From positions 1 through 46,211 of the forward strand of contig CANIXX010000002.1 in assembly GCA_947471115.1 (NCBI GenBank): a stretch of DNA of 46,211 nt, in the 5' to 3' direction. The position numbers and the translations under genes were made by a program. This document shows positions 38,678-46,211 of the stretch, piece after piece; within the stretch, counting starts at the first letter, position 1, and every line of letters starts with the position of its first letter. This DNA comes from Opitutaceae bacterium (GTDB lineage Bacteria > Verrucomicrobiota > Verrucomicrobiia > Opitutales > Opitutaceae). The notes below the pieces were generated by a model. That model was given only the letters and a program-made list of their open reading frames with translations. It was not told the DNA's origin and ran no database searches.

Positions 38678-39772
38678 TCAGCCGCCTAATACAGCGGCCA
38701 AGGTCGACAGCAGCCGCTCGTTTTGAGCCGACGTGCCCACGGTTACGCGCAACCACTCCGGCATGCCGTAAGGCCGCATCGGCCGCACGATCACCCCACG
38801 TTTTTGTAGCTCGATAAACACCCGCGCCCCGTCGCCCACCTTTACCAGCAAAAAGTTCGCCACACTCGGCACGATCTCAAGCCCGAGGGCGTTGAACCCG
38901 CTCTCCAGCCGTGCCAGTCCCAGGCGATTTTCGCGGGTGCATTTTTGGATAAACGCATAGTCGTCGAGCGCTGCCAACGCTGCCGCTTGGCCGATCGCAT
39001 TCACATTAAACGGCTGCCGTACCCGGGTGAGCAGCGCCGCCAACTCCGGCTCCGCGTAGCCAAACCCAACCCGCAACGAGGCCAGCCCGTAGATTTTGGA
39101 AAAGGTGCGCAGGCACACCACCTTGCGGCCTTCGCGGATGAGTGCGCGCAGGTCAGGAGGGTTGTCCAAATACTCCGCATAGGCCTCATCGAAAACAAAC
39201 ACCACGTGCTCGGGCAGGGCGCGCGCGAACGCCAGCAACTCCGCCTCAGTGTTGGCCGTTCCCATCGGGTTGTTCGGGCTGGGCACAAACACCAGCTTGG
39301 TGCGCGGGGTCACCGCCGCAGCCAGCGCCGCAAGATCGTGAGTGTGGTTAACCAGCGGCACTTCCACCGGCTTTGCGCCGAAAAGCAGGGTAACCAATTT
39401 ATAAACGGCAAACGACGGATTGCCCATAACCACCTCGTCGCCCGGCTGCAAAAACACATGCCCGAGCAACTCAATCAGCTCGTTAGAACCGTTACCGATC
39501 ACAAATTGGTTGGGCTCGAAACCGTAAATCCTCGCCAGCTTTGTGCGCAACGCCACGCAACCGCCGTCCGGATAGAGCTCACTTTGCTCGATCGCCCGCA
39601 GCGCCGCCGCTTTGCCCAGCGGCGAGGGGCCGAACGGATTCTCGTTCGACGCGAGTTTGATGATCGTCGCCGGGTCCATCCCGAGTTCGCGCGCGACATC
39701 CTCGATCGGTTTACCCGGCTCATAGACCGGCTGCGTGAGGACGGAGGGATTAACGAGGGTTTCCAGCTTCAT
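38678..39772 (-). CDS. hisC: Histidinol-phosphate aminotransferase
   Basis: ATG at 39772; IIKLASNENPFGPSPLGKAA; FVIGNGSNELIELL; FVPSPNNPMGTANT; FVFDEAYAEYLD; CLRTFSKIYGLASLRVGFG. Confidence 0.94.
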   Translation of the reverse strand: MKLETLVNPSVLTQPVYEPGKPIEDVARELGMDPATIIKLASNENPFGPSPLGKAAALRAIEQSELYPDGGCVALRTKLARIYGFEPNQFVIGNGSNELIELLGHVFLQPGDEVVMGNPSFAVYKLVTLLFGAKPVEVPLVNHTHDLAALAAAVTPRTKLVFVPSPNNPMGTANTEAELLAFARALPEHVVFVFDEAYAEYLDNPPDLRALIREGRKVVCLRTFSKIYGLASLRVGFGYAEPELAALLTRVRQPFNVNAIGQAAALAALDDYAFIQKCTRENRLGLARLESGFNALGLEIVPSVANFLLVKVGDGARVFIELQKRGVIVRPMRPYGMPEWLRVTVGTSAQNERLLSTLAAVLGG

Positions 39773-39818
39773 GAAGCGCACAGCCAAGCCGATCCCGCCT
39801 TCGGGCAAAAGCCTTTTG

Positions 39819-40418
39819 TCACACCACGCGGCTTGGCACACGGACCACCTGCATGCCCGCCGCCAGCGCCGCGCGGATACCCGGCTCGGCATCCTCAAAC
39901 ACCAAGCACTGCGCCGCCGGCACGCCCATCTTCTGCGCGGCCAGTAAAAACATATCCGGCGCCGGCTTGCCCCGTCCCGGCGCGACGTCCTGCGGCGTGA
40001 CCACGATTTTAAACAGCTCGGTCAACCCGGCCGCCCTGATCGCCGGTCCGGCGATTTCGGGCATACCGCCAGTAGCAATCGACACCGGATGCGTGAGCGC
40101 CATACGCCGGGCAAACGCCACCACCGGGACTATGTGCTCAACCTTGGTCAACCGCTCCAAAAACATCCGCTCCTTGGTGTGCTCAACCTGCACTGGGTCC
40201 AACTTGAGTCCATAATGCGCCCCGATCAGCTCAGCCACCCGCACCGTGGGAACCCCGCCGAAGGAATAAAACAGATCCTCATTCAACGTCTCGGTTAACC
40301 CGTGCACATGGAGAGCGGCGTCCCAAGCCCGATAGTGCAGCGGCATGGTGTCGATGAGTGTGCCATCGAGATCGAAGATAAAGCCGGCGAATTCACCAGA
40401 AGGGATATCAAGTTGCAT
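39819..40418 (-). CDS. HAD-superfamily hydrolase (beta-phosphoglucomutase-like)
   Basis: FIFDLDGTLIDTMPLHYRAWDAAL; VSIATGG; GKPAPDMFLLAAQKMGVPAAQCLVFEDAEPGIRAALAAGM. Confidence 0.9.
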   Translation of the reverse strand: MQLDIPSGEFAGFIFDLDGTLIDTMPLHYRAWDAALHVHGLTETLNEDLFYSFGGVPTVRVAELIGAHYGLKLDPVQVEHTKERMFLERLTKVEHIVPVVAFARRMALTHPVSIATGGMPEIAGPAIRAAGLTELFKIVVTPQDVAPGRGKPAPDMFLLAAQKMGVPAAQCLVFEDAEPGIRAALAAGMQVVRVPSRVV

Positions 40419-40475
40419 GCGTGCGGCAGATATTTCGCGACTCCACTGCCAGCGCAAGCCCAGTACCGATCAACC

Positions 40476-41546
40476 TTAGCGCAGTGAAACGCCACTGCTT
40501 ACACGGCGCTTCCAGCGCAGCGCCACCGCCACCAGCGCAATCAAGGCAGGAACCTCAACCAGAGGCCCCACCACCGCCGCGAAAGCCGCCCCTGAAGTCA
40601 GCCCGAACACGCCCACCGCCACCGCGATCGCCAACTCAAAGTTGTTGCCCGAAGCAGTGAAACCGAGCGTTGCGGCTTTCGCGTAATCCGCCCCCGCCTT
40701 CACGCTCAGCCAAAAGGTCACCGTGAACATGGTAGTAAAATAAACCACCAACGGCACCGCGATGTGCAGTACGTCGAACGGCCGCGCCAGCACCTGCTTC
40801 CCCTGTAAACTGAACATCACCACGATGGTGAACAGCAGAGCGCCGAGGGTCACCGGACTGATCGCCGGCAGAAACTTTTCGTCAAACCAGGCCTGCCGCT
40901 CCGGCCCGCCGCGCCGCAGCGTGAAGCGCGTGAGCCAGCCGGCCAGAAATGGAATCCCCAGGTAAATGAACACACTTTGCGCGATGCTGCCGATGGTGAT
41001 GGCCGACAAATCAAGCACCCCCAAATCCACCCCGACCAGCGGCGGCAGGATTTTCAAAAACAGCCAGGCCAGCGGTGCGAAGGCAAAAACCTGGAACAGC
41101 GCGTTGGCCGCCACCAGCCCGGCGCAATACTCGCGACTGCCGCCAGCAAGATCGTTCCAAACAATCACCATGGCGATGCAGCGCGCGATGCCCACTAGCA
41201 CCAGGCCGGCAAAATACTCCGGCTGGTCGCGCAAGAATATCACCGTCAAGGCGAACATCAGCACCGGCCCAACCAACCAGTTTTGCACCAGCGAGAGGCC
41301 GAGAACCTTTTTATCGCGGAACACATCGGGCAGCTCCTCGTAGCGCACCTTGGCGAGCGGCGGATACATCATCAGCACCAGGCCGATCGCGATCGGCATC
41401 GAGGTGGTGCCCACGCTCCAGCCGGTGAGCGTTTCAGCCAGCGCCGGGGCGAACCGCCCGAGGGCCACGCCGAGCACCATCGCGGCAAAAATCCACGCCG
41501 TCAGCCAGCGGTCCAGAAATGAAAGTCGTTGGGTCAGGTTGCTCAC
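40476..41546 (-). CDS. acr3: Arsenite efflux transporter ACR3
   Basis: [39 protein letters not shown] (conserved ACR3 Cys); about ten TM segments. Confidence 0.92.
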   Translation of the reverse strand: MSNLTQRLSFLDRWLTAWIFAAMVLGVALGRFAPALAETLTGWSVGTTSMPIAIGLVLMMYPPLAKVRYEELPDVFRDKKVLGLSLVQNWLVGPVLMFALTVIFLRDQPEYFAGLVLVGIARCIAMVIVWNDLAGGSREYCAGLVAANALFQVFAFAPLAWLFLKILPPLVGVDLGVLDLSAITIGSIAQSVFIYLGIPFLAGWLTRFTLRRGGPERQAWFDEKFLPAISPVTLGALLFTIVVMFSLQGKQVLARPFDVLHIAVPLVVYFTTMFTVTFWLSVKAGADYAKAATLGFTASGNNFELAIAVAVGVFGLTSGAAFAAVVGPLVEVPALIALVAVALRWKRRVSSGVSLR

Positions 41547-41671
41547 CGCCCACAGTATTCACAATAAGACCCCAGAGCGAACAGCCTGAAAGATTCGAAC
41601 CGCGCCCCGCCCTTCCGCAAAAACTCGCGTGGAAGGGCCGGTGCGAATTCACCTCCCCAAAAACAAAGGTG

Positions 41672-42913
41672 TTAATCTCCGCTGTCGGCCCCAACCCGGG
41701 CTTGTGCCAGTTTATCGGCATGCAGCGCTTCGGCTGGGAGTTTGAACGACACCCCGGCGGCAACTGCGGCAAAGGCAAAGGTGCCCCAAAGACAACCCGA
41801 CAACCCAGCGAGTTGATAGAGAACACCCGAAAGCAGGCAACCCACCAACCTTCCACCCGCGTTGGCCATGTAATAAAATCCCACGTTGAGCGCGACTTTA
41901 TCGCCATCGGTATAGTCTAAAATCAGGTAGGAATGCACCGCCGAATTCAGCGCAAACACAGCGCCGAAAACCGCCAATCCGCCCACAATCACGATATTCG
42001 CCGGCCCACCGGCCCCCAGCGCCAAGGGAATGGCGCCGGCCACGGCAGCCAGAGTCAGCGCGCCTGCCACAGCCGTGCCGCGTGCGGGTGCCCGCCCACG
42101 CAGCAGCACCGGCGTAGCGGCCTGTACGATCCCGTAACCAATCACCCAAAAGGCCATAAACGCCCCCACTTGCTCAAAACTCCAACCGAGCACCCCGCGC
42201 AGGAAAACCGGCGCGCCCACCACGAACCAGATGTCGCGTGCGCCAAATAAAAAAAAACGGGCCACGCAGAGCACGTTAATATCGCGGCTTTTCGAAAACA
42301 GATCCGTAAATGCCGCCTTGGTCTTGGCCTTGCCTAGCTCCCGGGGCAACGACGCCCAAGAACCAAGCCAGACCAACCCAAGCACACCAGCCATAATCCA
42401 AAGCGCCCCAGCAAATCCCACGGTTGTGAGCAACAACCCACCCATGAAAAAGCCCACGCCCTTGAGCGCATTTTTGGAGCCCGTGAGAACTGCTACCCAC
42501 TTAAAAAGCGTACCCTTGGCGTCCGCGGGAACGAGCACCTTGATGGCGCTTTTGGAGCTCATCTTGGTGAAGTCTTTGGCGATGCCTGAAAGCGCCTGCG
42601 AAACCATCACCCAGGCCACCGAGCCGAGTTCCGGCCAAGCTGGATTCAATAACGCCAGCATGGCCAACGCGCCCACTTGCAACCCAAGCCCCGCCACCAA
42701 GGTGAAGCGCAACCCCAACCGCGACGCCAGCCACCCCCCCAACAGGTTGGTTACGATTCCAAAGAATTCGTAGAGCAAAAACAGGAACGCCAAGGTCACT
42801 GGCGCGTAGCCCAAATTAAAAAAATGAAGCAACACCAGCATACGCAAAGCCCCATCGGTGAGGGTGAAACCCCAATAGGCGCCGGTAACCAGAACGTAGT
42901 TCCTTAAGTTCAT
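41672..42913 (-). CDS. arsJ: ArsJ-type MFS transporter (organoarsenical efflux)
   Basis: MNLRNYVLVTGAYWGFTLTDGALRMLVLLHFFNLGY; ALSGIAKDFTKMSSKSAIK; adjacent to GAPDH and acr3. Confidence 0.9.
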   Translation of the reverse strand: MNLRNYVLVTGAYWGFTLTDGALRMLVLLHFFNLGYAPVTLAFLFLLYEFFGIVTNLLGGWLASRLGLRFTLVAGLGLQVGALAMLALLNPAWPELGSVAWVMVSQALSGIAKDFTKMSSKSAIKVLVPADAKGTLFKWVAVLTGSKNALKGVGFFMGGLLLTTVGFAGALWIMAGVLGLVWLGSWASLPRELGKAKTKAAFTDLFSKSRDINVLCVARFFLFGARDIWFVVGAPVFLRGVLGWSFEQVGAFMAFWVIGYGIVQAATPVLLRGRAPARGTAVAGALTLAAVAGAIPLALGAGGPANIVIVGGLAVFGAVFALNSAVHSYLILDYTDGDKVALNVGFYYMANAGGRLVGCLLSGVLYQLAGLSGCLWGTFAFAAVAAGVSFKLPAEALHADKLAQARVGADSGD

Positions 42914-42939
42914 ATTTGATCAAAATTCGGCCTTTTAAG

Positions 42940-43020
42940 CAAAGTCGCCGGGACTCCGAGGGCACTAAGACGCCCCAAGGAAACCGAGTCCTTACATCCT
43001 TAGAGCCTTTGCGACTTTGC
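42940..43020. repeat. 81-bp inverted repeat in the arsJ-gapdh spacer
   Basis: GCAAAGTCGC (42940-42949) and GCGACTTTGC (43011-43020) are perfect inverted repeats, with nested GGACTC/GAGTCC. Confidence 0.7.
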
Positions 43021-43031
43021 GCTAAAATCCG

Positions 43032-44048
<1,017 letters not shown>

Positions 44049-44071
44049 GATTTTTCCTTTTTCAAAATGGG

Positions 44072-45201
<1,130 letters not shown>

Positions 45202-45251
45202 CCTTTTGTCTGCCCTGATCGGCGGTCGGGGCTATAAGCTTCAGGCTACAA

Positions 45252-45282
45252 AAAAGGCCGGACGTATTTCGTCCGGCCTTTT
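45252..45282. terminator. Bidirectional terminator between aqpS and the DEAD-box helicase gene
   Basis: AAAAGGCCGGACG-TATTT-CGTCCGGCCTTTT, perfect 13-bp stem. Confidence 0.9.
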
Positions 45283-45295
45283 CTATCTCCAAATT

Positions 45296-46211
45296 TCAAC
45301 GCGAGCCGCGCATCAGGCGGCTCTTCGGCTTGGCGAGCGGCGCAGCCTCGGCAATCGCCTTCTCGTCGAACAACGCCGAATAAACGTAAGGAAAACCCTC
45401 CAGTTTTTTGCGCTCGATGGTTGCGCCGATGAAGCGCTCTATCGAGCGGGCGTCGCGCACATCTTCCTCAGTCACCAAAGTAAACGCGTCGCCTGTAGCC
45501 TGGGCGCGGCCGGTGCGGCCGATGCGATGCACGTAATCCTCGGCGTTTTCAGGCACGTCGTAGTTGATCACATGCGACACGCCGGCGATGTCCAAACCGC
45601 GAGCGGCGATGTCGGTGGCGACCAGCACCTCAAAGCGCCCGTCCTTAAAGCCCTGCAGCGCCTCAACACGTTCGCGTTGGCTGCGGTCGGAGTGGATCAC
45701 ACCGACGGTGTGTTTTTCAGCCAGCAGGCGGTGGGCGATGCGGTCGGCCCCCATCTTGGTACGCGTGAAAATAATGATGCTCTTAAACTCGGTGCGGCGC
45801 AGCAGCTCGATTAAGAGGTCGAACTTCTGGTTGGCGACGACCGGATAAAAGGCGTGGGAAACGGTCTCTGCAGCCGAGCGGCGCTGGCCGATCTTGATTT
45901 CGACCGGGTCTTTGAGCGCCCAACCGGCGAGTTGGGCCAGTTCGGGCGGCATGGTGGCACTGAAAAACAGAGTCTGGCGAACTTGAGGGCAACGTTGGAT
46001 GATGCGCTTCACGTCAGGCAAAAAGCCCATGTCGAGCATGCGATCGACTTCGTCGAGCACGAGAATTTCCACGTCGGCCAGACTGGCGGTGCCTTGCTCA
46101 AGGTGGTCGAGCAGACGGCCGGGAGTGGCGGCGATCACGTCCACGCCACGGGCCAGATCGTCACGTTGTTTACCATAACCCACTCCGCCGTAAACCACGG
46201 TCACGGTGAGA
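45296..46211 (-). CDS. DEAD-box RNA helicase (RhlE-like), N-terminus beyond right edge
   Basis: ATPGRLLDHLEQ; VLDEVDRMLDMGF (motif II DEVD); FFSATMP; VATDIAARGLDI; DYVHRIGRTGRA. The frame stays open to the window end. Confidence 0.93.
   Translation of the reverse strand, partial: LTVTVVYGGVGYGKQRDDLARGVDVIAATPGRLLDHLEQGTASLADVEILVLDEVDRMLDMGFLPDVKRIIQRCPQVRQTLFFSATMPPELAQLAGWALKDPVEIKIGQRRSAAETVSHAFYPVVANQKFDLLIELLRRTEFKSIIIFTRTKMGADRIAHRLLAEKHTVGVIHSDRSQRERVEALQGFKDGRFEVLVATDIAARGLDIAGVSHVINYDVPENAEDYVHRIGRTGRAQATGDAFTLVTEEDVRDARSIERFIGATIERKKLEGFPYVYSALFDEKAIAEAAPLAKPKSRLMRGSR

Noticed and set aside
38945-40000. 351-aa plus-strand ORF
   Set aside because: Antisense to hisC and part of the HAD gene, both with clear family motifs; Arg/His/Gln-rich shadow translation.
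41933-42907. Multiple plus-strand ORFs opposite arsJ
   Set aside because: arsJ is well supported on the minus strand; these are shadow frames with no recognisable domains.
45296-46211. DEVD instead of DEAD in helicase motif II as a novel feature
   Set aside because: DExD variation is common within this helicase superfamily and the rest of the motifs are standard.

Overview
The window looks chromosomal, from a high-GC bacterium whose gene content suggests Verrucomicrobia/Opitutae (inference only; not verifiable without a search). It contains, left to right: (1) a complete minus-strand dcw (division and cell wall) cluster reading mraZ > small ORF > rsmH > ftsL > ftsI > murE > murF > mraY > murD > LysM protein > ftsW > murG > murC-murB fusion > ddl > ftsQ > ftsA > ftsZ, with ftsZ truncated by the left edge. 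Upstream of mraZ is a four-copy, 10-bp-phased TGGG array matching MraZ boxes. (2) A spacer with a ~153-bp imperfect inverted-repeat element. (3) Plus-strand pyrG, kdsA, an unusual lipoyl domain + E3-binding domain + FabH (KAS III) fusion, infC and an N-acetylmuramoyl-L-alanine amidase. (4) A minus-strand type II secretion block gspG-H-I-J-K-L-M without C/D/E/F. (5) tRNA-Arg(CCU), rpsR and a Sua5/TsaC protein. (6) A small exopolysaccharide export set: Wzc-like BY-kinase, Wza-like protein, beta-barrel protein and a divergent TPR protein. (7) hisC and a HAD hydrolase. (8) An arsenic locus: acr3, arsJ, GAPDH, arsR, with a divergent aquaporin. (9) A partial DEAD-box helicase at the right edge. The best candidate for an undescribed system is the lipoyl-PSBD-FabH fusion at 22469-24064. 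It has the architecture of a 2-oxoacid dehydrogenase E2, but a ketoacyl-ACP synthase III replaces the acyltransferase domain.
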